This document shows, piece by piece, positions 9,362 to 17,703 of a stretch of DNA of 54,653 bases. The position numbers were made by a program, and so were the translations under genes. The notes under the pieces were generated by a model. The model saw only the letters and a program-made list of their open reading frames with translations, searched no databases and was not told where the DNA came from. Every line of letters begins with the position of its first letter. Positions within the stretch are counted from its first letter, which is position 1. Source of the stretch: Sphingomonadaceae bacterium (GTDB taxonomy: Bacteria > Pseudomonadota > Alphaproteobacteria > Sphingomonadales > Sphingomonadaceae); contig JANYGC010000016.1 of the NCBI GenBank assembly GCA_025359425.1, positions 1-54,653 on the forward strand. Reading direction: 5' to 3'.

Positions 9362-10060
9362 CTACTTTCCGGTGCGCCAGCCGGCCTTGCGTGCCGCGGC
9401 TTCGGCGGCAGTATCGAACGCCGGCCCTGCCGCCATGTCCTGCGCCGCCGCCATGATCGCCGCGTCGGGGCTGCCGGCCTGCTGGTACTGCGTGGTCTGC
9501 TGTTTCCCAGCCGCGCCGAGCGCCTTGAGTTTCCAGCCGTGGTCATCATGGCAGGCGATCCCGCTGTTCGCTGCCGCGGCGTAACCCCGGCACGCTGCGC
9601 CGGTGCTGTCGCGGAAGGAGAGCAGCATTCTGGTTCCATCCGGCGCGGTCTCGCCCGACAGCGACGTATCGAGCGCGGCGGCGAGCTGCCTATCGGCATA
9701 ACCTTGCGGCGTGCCGCCACGCCCGCCAACCAGCACCGCGACCACCAGCGAAGCAGCGATTGCAGCGCCAGCGCCAAGGCGGAATTGCGGACGTTGCCAT
9801 AGCTGCTGGCGGGCGGAGCGAACGTCAGCGAGATTGACGACCTTCGCGGCGCTCTTGATCGGCTGGTGCAGTCGCTCCGGCACCGGCTCAGCCAGAATCG
9901 GATCGAACCGTGCCGCCAGCATGGAGCGCAGCTCGGAGAGCTTGGCCAGTTCCTGCGCCAGCGCCGGATCGTCCTCGATCGCCCGGCGCACGTGCGCGGC
10001 GGTGATCTCGTCGAGCTCGCCGTCAGCATAGGCGGCCAGCTGCTCGGGAGATACCGTCAT
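9362..10060 (-). CDS. Anti-sigma factor, single-pass membrane
   Basis: A 232-residue partner of the ECF sigma factor encoded just upstream; the two genes overlap by 4 bases (ATGA), so they are translationally coupled. The N-terminal cytoplasmic part starts MTVSPEQLAAYADGELDEITAAHV, the anti-sigma pattern, but the zinc H-x3-C-x2-C motif is absent. One transmembrane helix lies at about residues 96-113 (LGAGAAIAASLVVAVLVGG). The periplasmic domain has two cysteines in GAACRGYA and SGIACHDDH that could form a disulfide. It would hold the sigma factor at the membrane until an envelope signal frees it. Confidence 0.88.
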   Translation of the reverse strand: MTVSPEQLAAYADGELDEITAAHVRRAIEDDPALAQELAKLSELRSMLAARFDPILAEPVPERLHQPIKSAAKVVNLADVRSARQQLWQRPQFRLGAGAAIAASLVVAVLVGGRGGTPQGYADRQLAAALDTSLSGETAPDGTRMLLSFRDSTGAACRGYAAAANSGIACHDDHGWKLKALGAAGKQQTTQYQQAGSPDAAIMAAAQDMAAGPAFDTAAEAAARKAGWRTGK

Positions 10061-10548
10061 GCCGCTTCTCCCAGTTTGACCATCAAGGCTTCGCGCCCGC
10101 GCAGCAGCCGTGAGGTGAGGGTGCCGATCGGACAGCCGATGATCGCGGCGGCTTCAGCATATTTGTAGCCTTCGACCAACACCAGCAGCACGGCTTCACG
10201 CTGTTCGTCGGGCAGGGTCTGCAGCGCGCGATCGACCATCGTCAGTTCGACTTGCGCTTCCTGTCCTCCTGAAGTTCCCACGGTCAAGCCGGCCTCCTCG
10301 TGTGCAAAAGTCTTGTCGCGGCGGGTGCGAGCGCGGGCCGTGTCGATCCAGATATTGCGCATGATCCGATACATCCAGCTATCGAGCCTGGTCCCGTCCT
10401 GCCACTGCTGGCGCGAGACGAGCGCACGCTCTATTGCGGCCTGACACAGATCGTCGGCGTCAGCCGGGTCGCGCGCCAGGCCCGCCGCAAAGCGGCGCAG
10501 CCGTGGAAGCAGCGCGGTTAGCCCGGTGAGAAACGCATCGTTGTACAT
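10057..10548 (-). CDS. ECF-family RNA polymerase sigma factor
   Basis: A 163-residue extracytoplasmic-function sigma factor. Sigma region 2 covers about residues 8-75, with DADDLCQAAIERAL, WMYRIMRNIWID and the following ARARTRR. Region 4 covers about residues 105-158, with LPDEQREAVLLVLVEGYKY and the helix-turn-helix IIGCPIGTLTSRLLRGREAL. It is divergent from a secreted subtilase gene, which may belong to its regulon. Its own promoter could not be recognised with confidence. It is not the EcfG general-stress type, because no PhyR or NepR gene is nearby. Confidence 0.93.
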   Translation of the reverse strand: MYNDAFLTGLTALLPRLRRFAAGLARDPADADDLCQAAIERALVSRQQWQDGTRLDSWMYRIMRNIWIDTARARTRRDKTFAHEEAGLTVGTSGGQEAQVELTMVDRALQTLPDEQREAVLLVLVEGYKYAEAAAIIGCPIGTLTSRLLRGREALMVKLGEAA

Positions 10549-10626
10549 CAGTACCTGTTCGTGGATGAAACGAGCCGCCTGCGACGTTTAATCCATCGTT
10601 AAGTGAATTTATTGTGAGGACCAGCC

Positions 10627-11862
10627 GTGACCCTGCGCTCATCCACGATTTTTGCAGCCATCGCGCTGTGCTGCGCCGGGCCGTCGGGCGCGCAGCTGGG
10701 CGGACTGCCCGGTGCACTGCCCGCAATACCCGGCGTTGGATCACTGCCGGGGACCGCCGACGGGCAGCTGGGCAAGCTGCTCGGTCGCCCGCTGAGCGAG
10801 GTCAGCAACACCTTGCGCCTGGCCCGGCTCGAGCGGATCGAGACCGTGCTGCGCGACAATCGCGCGACTGTGGAACGCGACCGCGACGGCGCGCCTGCAC
10901 GGCGCGGGGTGGTGCTGCTGATCGATCCCGATCCGGCAATGCTGGTGATCGTCAATTCGTGGGGTTTTCGCGCCGATCCGGTTCAGCCTATCGAAGGCCT
11001 CGATCTGGCGGTTAGCCAGGTCACGATCCCTGACGGGATGTCGCTGGCCCGGGCGCAGAAGCTCATTGCAAAGAAGCTGCCGGGGGCAGTTGTCTCCAGC
11101 GATCAGATATTCTTCCAAAGCGGCGCGGCCGGCACGTCTGGCGCAGCGGGCGGGCGTGGCAGCAGTGGCCCGGTGCAAACCCCGATCGGCCTGATCGACG
11201 GTGCGCCGGCCCAGCCGGTCAGCGGGGTCAAGGGCTTCGCCAAAGGCGCGCCGTTCGCCAGCAACCACGGCAGCGCGGTGGCAGCGCTGGCCTATGCCGC
11301 GGGTGCCCGCAAAATCTACGTCGCCGACGTCTATGGCACCGATCCCGCCGGGGGCAATGCTCTGGCCATCGCGCAAGGGATGGGTTGGCTGCTCGGACGC
11401 GGAGCCAAAGTCATCTCGCTGAGCCTGACCGGACCGCGCAGCCCGCTGCTCGAACGCGCGGTTGCATCGGCGCAGGCGCGCGGGGTGATCATTGTCGCGG
11501 CGGTGGGCAATGACGGTCCTGCGGCCCCGCCGTCCTATCCCGCGTCGTATAACGGCGTGCTCGCGATCACCGGGGTCGACAAGCGCAACCGGCCCTTGAT
11601 CGAGGCCGGACGCGCCGCTCACCTCGATTATGCCGCGCCAGGAGCCGATATGTCCGCGCTCGACCGGATAGGCCAGCTGGTGCCGGTACGCGGGACCTCG
11701 TTCGCCGCGCCGCTGGTCGCAGTGCGCGTCGCTGCGGCGCTGGAGCGCGGGGTTGCGCCGCGCGGGGTGATCGGTGCGCTCGATGCCGAGGCGGTGCAGA
11801 TTGCGCGCCGCCGGCCCGATCCGCTATCGGGCCGGGGCTTGCTCTGCGGGTCTTGCCGTTAA
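10627..11862 (+). CDS. Secreted S8 (subtilisin-like) serine peptidase
   Basis: A 411-residue exported protease. A signal peptide covers about residues 1-22 (IFAAIALCCAGPSGA). A prodomain-like region follows to about residue 180, then the catalytic domain with the triad D191 in GLIDGAP, H214 in SNHGSAVA and S358 in GTSFAAP. N295 in GNDGP is the oxyanion residue. The usual DTG and HGT motifs are altered to DGA and HGS, so it is a divergent subtilase. The GTG start has a TGAGGA ribosome site. It is divergent from the ECF sigma factor, and regulation by that factor is likely but unproven. Confidence 0.88.
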   Translation: MTLRSSTIFAAIALCCAGPSGAQLGGLPGALPAIPGVGSLPGTADGQLGKLLGRPLSEVSNTLRLARLERIETVLRDNRATVERDRDGAPARRGVVLLIDPDPAMLVIVNSWGFRADPVQPIEGLDLAVSQVTIPDGMSLARAQKLIAKKLPGAVVSSDQIFFQSGAAGTSGAAGGRGSSGPVQTPIGLIDGAPAQPVSGVKGFAKGAPFASNHGSAVAALAYAAGARKIYVADVYGTDPAGGNALAIAQGMGWLLGRGAKVISLSLTGPRSPLLERAVASAQARGVIIVAAVGNDGPAAPPSYPASYNGVLAITGVDKRNRPLIEAGRAAHLDYAAPGADMSALDRIGQLVPVRGTSFAAPLVAVRVAAALERGVAPRGVIGALDAEAVQIARRRPDPLSGRGLLCGSCR

Positions 11863-11962
11863 AAAATTCTGCGCTGCGGCTGAAGTAAATTTCGCAACTG
11901 TGTCGTTGTCACTGTGAGCACCCGGTCAGACCAGGCGCTGCAACATCACAAGGAGCACAGCC

Positions 11963-13321
11963 ATGAAAGCCATTCTTCTCACCACCGCCGCGGCACTGAT
12001 CGCCGCCGCTAATCCGGCATCGGCACAAATCCTCGGCGGGATTTCGGGCGGCGGCTCGGGCGGGATCCTCGGCGGCGTATCGATGCCGTCGATGCCGTCG
12101 ATGCCCGAACCGATGCGCATGCCGACCCGCTCGGTCGAAACTGTCACCCGCGGCAGCGCGACCGGCAATGCCAGCGGCTCGGCGACCAAGTCGGTCAACC
12201 CGCGCACTGGCAAAGCGAGTACGCAGGGTTCCGCGCAAGGCTCGGGATCGGGTTCACTGACGCAGAGCCTCGACACCCCGCTCAATTCGGTCACCGCAAA
12301 TGGTGCCGGCTCGGGCAGCGCCGCCGGTGCCGCCGGCACCGACGCCCAGCTGATCGGCAGCGATGCGGTGCGCGGGACGTTGCACCAGACCCGCGACAAG
12401 GCGGGCAACACTGTCACAACTTATCGCGACCGCAGCGGAAGCTTGGTCACTGCGACCAAAGACAAGACCGGGAACCTGATTTCATCGACGCGTTCGGCCA
12501 GCGGCTCGGCGCAAGGCAGCGCCGCCGGGTCGGCCAGCGGCATGGTCTCCGGCCTGAGCCACAACCTCGCGCTCGATGGCAGCGCGGCCGGGGATGCCGC
12601 AGGCACCTTCGACGTCAAGCCTGGCACCCAGCTCTATGACCTGAGCGGCGAAAAGATCGGCAAGGTCCGCGAAGTCTACGCAGACGGCAGCGGCCGGGTG
12701 AAGGGCCTGCTGGTCAAATCGGGCGATACCACGGCCTTGCTTCCCGCCAGCAACTTTGCCGCGAGCGGCAACGCACTGGTCACGACGCTCAGCGAAGCGC
12801 AGATCGCTTCGGCTGGTCAAGGTCAGGCGGGCGGCAACGCCAATGGTGCGGCCAGCGGGATCTTCTCCGGCTTGTCGCATAATCTGGCACTGTCGGGCAG
12901 CGCTGCGGCGGATGCTGCGGGCAGCCTCGACCTCAAGCCGGGCAGCCAGCTTTACGATATGACCGGCGAGAAGATTGGCAAGGTCAAGGAAGTGGTTGCC
13001 GATGCCAAGGGCCGGGTCACCGCGCTGGTGGTCAAGGTCAAGGACACCACTGCCACCCTGCCGGCCGCCGACTTCGCGGCCAATGGCGATGTTCTGGTCA
13101 CTGCAATGTCACAGGCGCAGATCGTTGCGACCGGCGACAAGCAAGCCGGTGGCGCTCCGGCGACGGGGCAGAAGGCCAGCAGTGTTCCAGCTCCGCAGGC
13201 GACGAACGCTGACGCCATGCCGCCGCGCCAATCGGCCAAGTCCTCCGACGCCGCGCAACCAGCCACTGGCAGCGCCCCGCGGCACAGTCCCAACACCAAG
13301 GGTCAAGTCAGCAGCGACTGA
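11963..13321 (+). CDS. Exported protein with two PRC-barrel-like repeats
   Basis: A 452-residue protein with a clear signal peptide (about residues 1-22, cleavage after SASAQ-like ASAQ). A Gly/Ser/Ala-rich low-complexity segment extends to about residue 190. Two copies of a domain of about 90 residues lie at about 194-286 and 300-390. Each starts SGLSHNLAL and contains QLYD(L/M)(S/T)GEKIGKV, a PRC-barrel-like signature. The tail is Pro/Ala/Ser-rich. PRC-barrel domains occur in photosynthetic reaction centres, RimM and many uncharacterised stress proteins. I cannot assign a substrate; a cell-envelope or surface role is inferred from export and from the ECF/subtilase neighbours. Confidence 0.8.
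   Translation: MKAILLTTAAALIAAANPASAQILGGISGGGSGGILGGVSMPSMPSMPEPMRMPTRSVETVTRGSATGNASGSATKSVNPRTGKASTQGSAQGSGSGSLTQSLDTPLNSVTANGAGSGSAAGAAGTDAQLIGSDAVRGTLHQTRDKAGNTVTTYRDRSGSLVTATKDKTGNLISSTRSASGSAQGSAAGSASGMVSGLSHNLALDGSAAGDAAGTFDVKPGTQLYDLSGEKIGKVREVYADGSGRVKGLLVKSGDTTALLPASNFAASGNALVTTLSEAQIASAGQGQAGGNANGAASGIFSGLSHNLALSGSAAADAAGSLDLKPGSQLYDMTGEKIGKVKEVVADAKGRVTALVVKVKDTTATLPAADFAANGDVLVTAMSQAQIVATGDKQAGGAPATGQKASSVPAPQATNADAMPPRQSAKSSDAAQPATGSAPRHSPNTKGQVSSD
12542..13132 (+). repeat. Tandem gene-internal duplication of the PRC-barrel-like domain
   Basis: Coding repeats at 12542-12820 and 12860-13132 are offset by 318 bases (106 residues) and encode closely similar domains. The matches run through SGLSHNLAL, SAA-DAAG, LKPG-QLYD and GEKIGKV. 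This points to internal duplication within the gene. Confidence 0.8.
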
Positions 13322-13334
13322 CGAGCATCGACTG

Positions 13335-13380
13335 AACAGGGGCCTTCTTCCCCCCGCCAACCTCCCGGCCGGCCCCTGTT
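13335..13380. other. Perfect 10-base inverted repeat after the PRC-repeat gene
   Basis: AACAGGGGCC at 13335-13344 and its exact complement GGCCCCTGTT at 13371-13380 enclose a 26-base pyrimidine-rich loop. The structure starts 14 bases after the stop codon and lies just before a standard terminator, so it may protect the 3' end of the transcript. Confidence 0.6.
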
Positions 13381-13382
13381 GC

Positions 13383-13416
13383 GCCCGGACCCTCACGCTG
13401 GTCCGGGCACCTTTTT
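13383..13416 (+). terminator. Rho-independent terminator of the PRC-repeat gene
   Basis: A perfect 9-base stem, GCCCGGACC (13383-13391) with GGTCCGGGC (13400-13408), has an 8-base loop and is followed by ACCTTTTT. It is a classical intrinsic terminator and separates this gene from ftsB. Confidence 0.9.
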
Positions 13417-13484
13417 GTCGCAGGTTGCGGACGCTTGGCAGATTTAGTGCTTGAACTGTTGAATCAATTGTGATTCTAAGGGCT

Positions 13485-13793
13485 ATGGGGAACCGGGGAT
13501 CAATTCGGCTGGCACGTGAGCGGGTAACGCAAGGCCTGGCCCTGTTCTGCTTGTTGGCGATGGGTGCCTGGGTGCTGTTCGGTCCGAGCGGACTGATGGC
13601 CTGGAGCGAAAACAGTCGCTTGCTCGGCGAACGCCAGAAGGAACTGCAGCAGCTCACTGCGCAACGCAATGAGATCAAGAACCGCGTGGCGCTGCTCGAT
13701 CCGAATCACGTCGATCCCGACATGGCCGGTCAACTGCTACGCGCGCAGCTCAACGTCGTGCATCCCGATGAAATGGTGATGATGCTCCACTGA
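13485..13793 (+). CDS. ftsB: Septum formation initiator FtsB/DivIC
   Basis: A small bitopic divisome protein, 102 residues from ATG 13485 or 107 from GTG 13470. The order is a short basic N-terminus, one transmembrane helix (about GLALFCLLAMGAWVLFG), a coiled coil starting at ENSRLLGERQKELQQLTAQ and a DPD-MAGQLLRAQL segment. It ends in the conserved VVHPDEMVMML. FtsB links FtsL and FtsQ in the division complex. It lies upstream of pdhA and pdhB, an arrangement seen in many alphaproteobacteria. I prefer the ATG because of the AAGGG just upstream, but the spacing is short. Confidence 0.87.
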   Translation: MGNRGSIRLARERVTQGLALFCLLAMGAWVLFGPSGLMAWSENSRLLGERQKELQQLTAQRNEIKNRVALLDPNHVDPDMAGQLLRAQLNVVHPDEMVMMLH

Positions 13794-13931
13794 TTGCGGA
13801 GGCTTCGGGCCTGCGTCGGGTTCATTCGCAAATTCAGCCCGAAATACGTATGGGGCGGTTTCCCTTGCGGCGAACTGGCCCTATAGGCTGCGCTTCGCTC
13901 CCCAGCTTTCGACCTTCCAGAGGATCCCACT

Positions 13932-15008
13932 TTGGCCAAACCCGCCACCAGCCGTAAAACGCCCGCGAAGGCTGCTGCCGGCGACGACAATTTTGAACTG
14001 CGCAGCCTGCATGACGCGCACCTGGCCAATCCGCGCTATTCGGCCAGCGACGCCGAATTGCTCGCGTTTTACGAGCAGATGCTGTTGATCCGCCGGTTCG
14101 AGGAGAAGGCCGGGCAGCTCTATGGGCTGGGACTGATCGGCGGGTTCTGCCACCTTTATATCGGTCAGGAAGCCGTTGCTGTCGGACTGCAATCGGCGCT
14201 TCGGCCCGGGCATGACAGCGTCATCACCGGCTATCGCGATCATGGTCACATGCTCGCTTACGGGATCGATCCCAAGGTGATCATGGCCGAGCTGACCGGG
14301 CGCGGCGCTGGCATCTCGCGCGGCAAGGGCGGGTCGATGCACATGTTCTCGACGACGCATAAATTCTACGGCGGCCACGGCATCGTCGGGGCGCAAGTGC
14401 CGCTCGGGGCTGGGCTCGCCTTCGGTCACCAGTACCGCGACGACGGCGGGCTGTGCCTCGCCTATTTCGGAGACGGCGCAGCCAACCAGGGCCAGGTCTA
14501 TGAGGCCTTCAACATGGCCGCGCTGTGGAAGCTGCCGATCGTCTTTGTGGTTGAGAACAACGGTTACGCGATGGGCACTGCGGTGACCCGCGGCTCGGCC
14601 GAAACCCATTTTTACCGCCGCGGCACCGCGTTCCGCATCCCTGGCATGCACGTCAACGGGATGGACGTACTCGAGGTTCGCGCCGCTGCGGAAGTGGCTT
14701 TTGCCCATGTCCGGGGCGGCAAAGGTCCGGTGCTGATGGAACTGCAGACCTACCGCTATCGCGGTCACTCGATGTCGGACCCGGCGAAGTACCGGACGCG
14801 CGAGGAAGTGCAGGAAATGCGCGAGAAGCACGACCCGATCGACGCCGCCAAGACCGAACTGCTGGCGCGCGGGATGACCGAAGAAAAGCTGAAAGAGCTT
14901 GAAAAGCAGATTCGCGGCAAAGTCGGCGAAGCGGCTGACTTTGCAGAGAATTCGCCCGAGCCTGATCCGCCGGAACTCTACACCGACATTCTGGTGGAGC
15001 GCTACTGA
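13932..15008 (+). CDS. pdhA: Pyruvate dehydrogenase E1 component, alpha subunit
   Basis: Thiamine-diphosphate half of the pyruvate dehydrogenase that makes acetyl-CoA, 358 residues. The ThDP/Mg motif is [20 protein letters not shown], ending in ENNGYAMGT. The phosphorylation-loop-like [10 protein letters not shown] is also present. The start is TTG at 13932 with a GAGGA ribosome site at about 13919-13923. The N-terminus is Lys/Ala/Thr-rich, as in other alphaproteobacterial PdhA proteins. The stop codon shares one base with the pdhB start (TGATG), so the two subunits are translationally coupled. Confidence 0.97.
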   Translation: MAKPATSRKTPAKAAAGDDNFELRSLHDAHLANPRYSASDAELLAFYEQMLLIRRFEEKAGQLYGLGLIGGFCHLYIGQEAVAVGLQSALRPGHDSVITGYRDHGHMLAYGIDPKVIMAELTGRGAGISRGKGGSMHMFSTTHKFYGGHGIVGAQVPLGAGLAFGHQYRDDGGLCLAYFGDGAANQGQVYEAFNMAALWKLPIVFVVENNGYAMGTAVTRGSAETHFYRRGTAFRIPGMHVNGMDVLEVRAAAEVAFAHVRGGKGPVLMELQTYRYRGHSMSDPAKYRTREEVQEMREKHDPIDAAKTELLARGMTEEKLKELEKQIRGKVGEAADFAENSPEPDPPELYTDILVERY

Positions 15009-16414
15009 TGGGGATCGAACTCAAGATGCCGGCGCTGTCCCCGACGATGGAGGAGGGCACGCTCGCCAAGTGGCTGGTCAAGGAAGGCGACACGGTCAAA
15101 TCGGGTGACATCCTCGCCGAGATCGAGACCGACAAGGCGACGATGGAATTCGAAGCGGTCGATGAAGGCGTGATCGGCAAGATCATGGTCGCCGAGGGTG
15201 CCGAGAACGTGAAGGTCGGGACTGTCATTGCGGTGATGAGCGGGGAGGGTGAAGAGACCCACCCCCACCCCCACCCCCAACCCCACCCGCAAGCGAGCGG
15301 GGAGCCTGTTGCGCAACCCGCCGCCGCGGAGCCATTAGCTGCTGCTTCCCCCCTCCCGCCTGTGGGAGAGGCCGGGGGTGGGCCAGCCGCAAAATCTGCA
15401 AACGCCGATCCAGCCATCCCTGCCGGCACCAACATGGCTACCGTCACCGTGCGCGAAGCCTTGCGCGATGCCATGGCCGAGGAAATGCGCCGCGACGGGC
15501 GCGTGTTCGTGATGGGCGAGGAAGTTGCGCAGTATCAGGGGGCCTATAAAGTCACTCAGGGCTTGCTTGACGAATTCGGGCCCAAGCGGGTGATCGACAC
15601 CCCGATCACCGAATACGGTTTTGCCGGGATCGGCACCGGCGCGGCGATGGGCGGCTTGCGCCCGATCGTCGAATTCATGACCTTCAACTTCGCGATGCAG
15701 GCGATCGATCACGTGATCAATTCGGCGGCGAAGACGAATTACATGTCGGGCGGGCAGATGCGCTGTCCGATCGTATTCCGCGGACCCAACGGCGCCGCAT
15801 CGCGCGTTGGCGCGCAACACAGCCAGAACTTCGGCCCGTGGTACGCCAGTGTTCCCGGACTGATCGTGATCGCACCGTACGATGCGGCCGATGCCAAGGG
15901 CTTGCTCAAAGCCGCGATCCGCAGCGACGATCCGGTGGTGTTTCTCGAAAACGAGCTGATTTACGGCCGCAGTTTCGAATTACCCGAGCTCGACGATCAC
16001 GTCCTGCCAATCGGCAAGGCGCGGATCATGCGCGCAGGCAGCGACGTTACGATCGTCTCCTATTCGATCGGCGTCGGGCTGTCGCTCGAAGCCGCCGCGA
16101 CTTTGGCGGGTGAGGGGATCGAGGCCGAAGTGCTCGATCTGCGCACCTTGCGCCCGCTTGACCGCGAAGCCGTGCTCACCTCGCTGGCCAAGACCAACCG
16201 GCTGGTCATCGCCGAAGAAGGCTGGCCGACCTGCTCGATCGCGTCCGAGGTGATGGCGATCTGCATGGAAGACGGGTTTGACGATCTTGATGCGCCGGTG
16301 CTGCGGGTCTGCAACGAAGATGTGCCGCTGCCCTATGCGGCCAACCTTGAAAAGCTGGCGCTGATCGATGCCGCGCGGATTGCCGCAACGGTCCGCAAGG
16401 TGTGCGGCCGCTAG
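15008..16414 (+). CDS. pdhB: Pyruvate dehydrogenase E1 component, beta subunit with N-terminal lipoyl domain
   Basis: A 468-residue subunit with an extra domain. Residues 1-77 are a biotinyl/lipoyl domain with the modified lysine K43 in ETDKATMEF. Residues about 78-142 are a His/Pro- then Ala/Pro-rich linker. The transketolase-like E1 beta part runs from about residue 143 ([18 protein letters not shown]). It contains [25 protein letters not shown] and the C-terminal transketolase domain. Lipoyl-bearing E1 beta subunits are known from alphaproteobacteria. The linker is unusual because it is encoded by two inverted copies of what looks like an intergenic repeat (separate entries). Confidence 0.97.
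   Translation: MGIELKMPALSPTMEEGTLAKWLVKEGDTVKSGDILAEIETDKATMEFEAVDEGVIGKIMVAEGAENVKVGTVIAVMSGEGEETHPHPHPQPHPQASGEPVAQPAAAEPLAAASPLPPVGEAGGGPAAKSANADPAIPAGTNMATVTVREALRDAMAEEMRRDGRVFVMGEEVAQYQGAYKVTQGLLDEFGPKRVIDTPITEYGFAGIGTGAAMGGLRPIVEFMTFNFAMQAIDHVINSAAKTNYMSGGQMRCPIVFRGPNGAASRVGAQHSQNFGPWYASVPGLIVIAPYDAADAKGLLKAAIRSDDPVVFLENELIYGRSFELPELDDHVLPIGKARIMRAGSDVTIVSYSIGVGLSLEAAATLAGEGIEAEVLDLRTLRPLDREAVLTSLAKTNRLVIAEEGWPTCSIASEVMAICMEDGFDDLDAPVLRVCNEDVPLPYAANLEKLALIDAARIAATVRKVCGR
15259..15304 (+). repeat. Left copy of a REP-like element inside pdhB
   Basis: The core at 15270-15304 runs from CCCACCCCC through CCCGCAAGCG to GGGGAG and contains its own short stem. It is preceded by extra ACCCCC hexamers from 15259, which encode alternating His-Pro. 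It is approximately the reverse complement of the element at 15345-15383. The pattern resembles dispersed intergenic palindromes that I recall from sphingomonad and other proteobacterial genomes. Confidence 0.6.
15345..15383 (-). repeat. Right, inverted copy of the REP-like element inside pdhB
   Basis: Read on the minus strand it begins CCCACCCCCGGCC and ends in a GGGAGGGGGG-like segment. It matches the left copy over about 35 positions with scattered differences. In frame it encodes [15 protein letters not shown] of the PdhB linker. Confidence 0.6.
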
Positions 16415-16417
16415 CGA

Positions 16418-17107
16418 CTAACCGAAGGTTCCGTCGGTCCCGATTTTGGCGTCACCAGTGTGCAGGTTGCAGCCCTGCACCGGATCGGGCGAGCCCGCAT
16501 CGCGCTGGTAGATCTGACTAAGGTCACGATTGTCGCGCACGGTGAATGAGGCGACCGAATAGATGTCGAGGCTGCCGAGAAACTGGGCCGAGACCAGCGG
16601 CTGGTAAGTATAGCTGAGCTCGACGAAGATCACCGCATCGCCGGGTTCAGCAGTGACCTGCTCACCGGCTGGCCCCATCCCGGCGGTACCCAGGTTCTGG
16701 CCTTCGGTGCCGTAGGGCGAAGCGTAGGTTTTCAGTCCGCGGCAACGCTGCCAGTGGATGTACTGGTTGGTGGTAGCGCGATCGGTCTCAAGGCTGGAGA
16801 TGATTACCCGGCCATAGTCGTAGAGGTTAAGCTTGCCGCCCTGAATTTGCGCGCCGTAGATCACATCGTTGATATCGCTTTCGTAAATCCGGCGATTTTG
16901 CAGCGTGCTGGTATCGCCGATCCGCGATGCATTGTCGGCAATGTGTTCGGCCAGCTGGCTGACCTTCATGTTGACCAGCGCGTAATTGGCTATTTCCGTA
17001 CCCCACAGGCCAGCGGTCAGCAGGAACGGCGCGCCGATTGCGAATTCGACCATGGCAACGCCCGAACGGTTGCGCAGCAAGCGCCGTATGCGTTTCAAAA
17101 AGTTCAT
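16418..17107 (-). CDS. TadE-like pseudopilin, third gene of triad 2
   Basis: A 229-residue membrane protein with a basic N-terminus. The pseudopilin-like helix SGVAMVEFAIGAPFLLTAGLW fits the TadE pattern of Gly, four residues, then Glu-Phe. The remainder is a periplasmic domain with two cysteines (QRCRGL, QGCNLH). TadE-like minor pilins serve Tad/Flp pilus or secretion machines. ATG 17107 overlaps the stop of the preceding gene (ATGA), which decides the start over an ATG two codons upstream. The gene ends 3 bases from the convergent pdhB stop. Confidence 0.82.
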   Translation of the reverse strand: MNFLKRIRRLLRNRSGVAMVEFAIGAPFLLTAGLWGTEIANYALVNMKVSQLAEHIADNASRIGDTSTLQNRRIYESDINDVIYGAQIQGGKLNLYDYGRVIISSLETDRATTNQYIHWQRCRGLKTYASPYGTEGQNLGTAGMGPAGEQVTAEPGDAVIFVELSYTYQPLVSAQFLGSLDIYSVASFTVRDNRDLSQIYQRDAGSPDPVQGCNLHTGDAKIGTDGTFG

Positions 17108-17703
17108 GGGCAATTTCGCGTGACAGGCGCCGGATTGGTCGCCTGCTTTCCGTAGGGCTGGTTGCGCAGCACCGTCCTGGCGCTGAGCGTAAAGTCCCTG
17201 GTCTGCCCGGGAATGAACGCGACGACCGGGAACGGCCGCAGGTAGTTGACCGTGACCGTATAGAGGATCGCATCGCGCGCGCCGCCGAACCCGGCTTGGC
17301 CGCGATCGAGATCCCAGCTTCCATTGCCGTTGGCATCCTCGAACGGCTCACCGTGATTGCAAGTGCCGTCGCTGTCGACGTCGGTGTAGTCTTCGGGCCG
17401 CCCGGCATCGGTGAAGCTGTTGTATGCGCGGCGGTTGAAAGTAAGGGTGGCCGAAGGGGCGACTGCGCGCACGGCGGTTGTGACGATCGAGTCGAGTGCG
17501 GCTTCCTTGCCGGTTGCCCCCTCGATGGACGAATTGCGCGCGGCATTCTGGATCGCACCCTGCAGCATCTCGGTGGTGTACATGTTGTAGCCGAGATCGA
17601 GCAGGCCCATCAGCATCAGCAACAGCACCGGTGCGATCAGCGCAAATTCGATGATCGTCACGCCGCGCTGATCGCGCAGCAGGGTGGGGTGCGGGCGTTT
17701 CAT
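17104..17703 (-). CDS. TadE family pseudopilin, second gene of triad 2
   Basis: A 199-residue protein. The first 45 residues carry RDQRGVTIIEFALIAPVLLLMLMGLLDLG, the textbook TadE signature: Gly, four residues, Glu-Phe, then a hydrophobic helix. A periplasmic domain follows. It includes a run with Asp-rich segments (EDYTDVDSDGTCNHGEPFED-like, about residues 100-125) that could bind calcium. It overlaps both neighbours by ATGA, so the triad is translationally coupled. Confidence 0.88.
   Translation of the reverse strand: MKRPHPTLLRDQRGVTIIEFALIAPVLLLMLMGLLDLGYNMYTTEMLQGAIQNAARNSSIEGATGKEAALDSIVTTAVRAVAPSATLTFNRRAYNSFTDAGRPEDYTDVDSDGTCNHGEPFEDANGNGSWDLDRGQAGFGGARDAILYTVTVNYLRPFPVVAFIPGQTRDFTLSARTVLRNQPYGKQATNPAPVTRNCP

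Noticed and set aside
10560..10600. Possible EcfG-type promoter (GAAAC then CGTT) before the subtilase
   Set aside because: Spacing between the boxes is 13 bases, too short for the GGAAC-N16/17-CGTT pattern, and the first box is imperfect.
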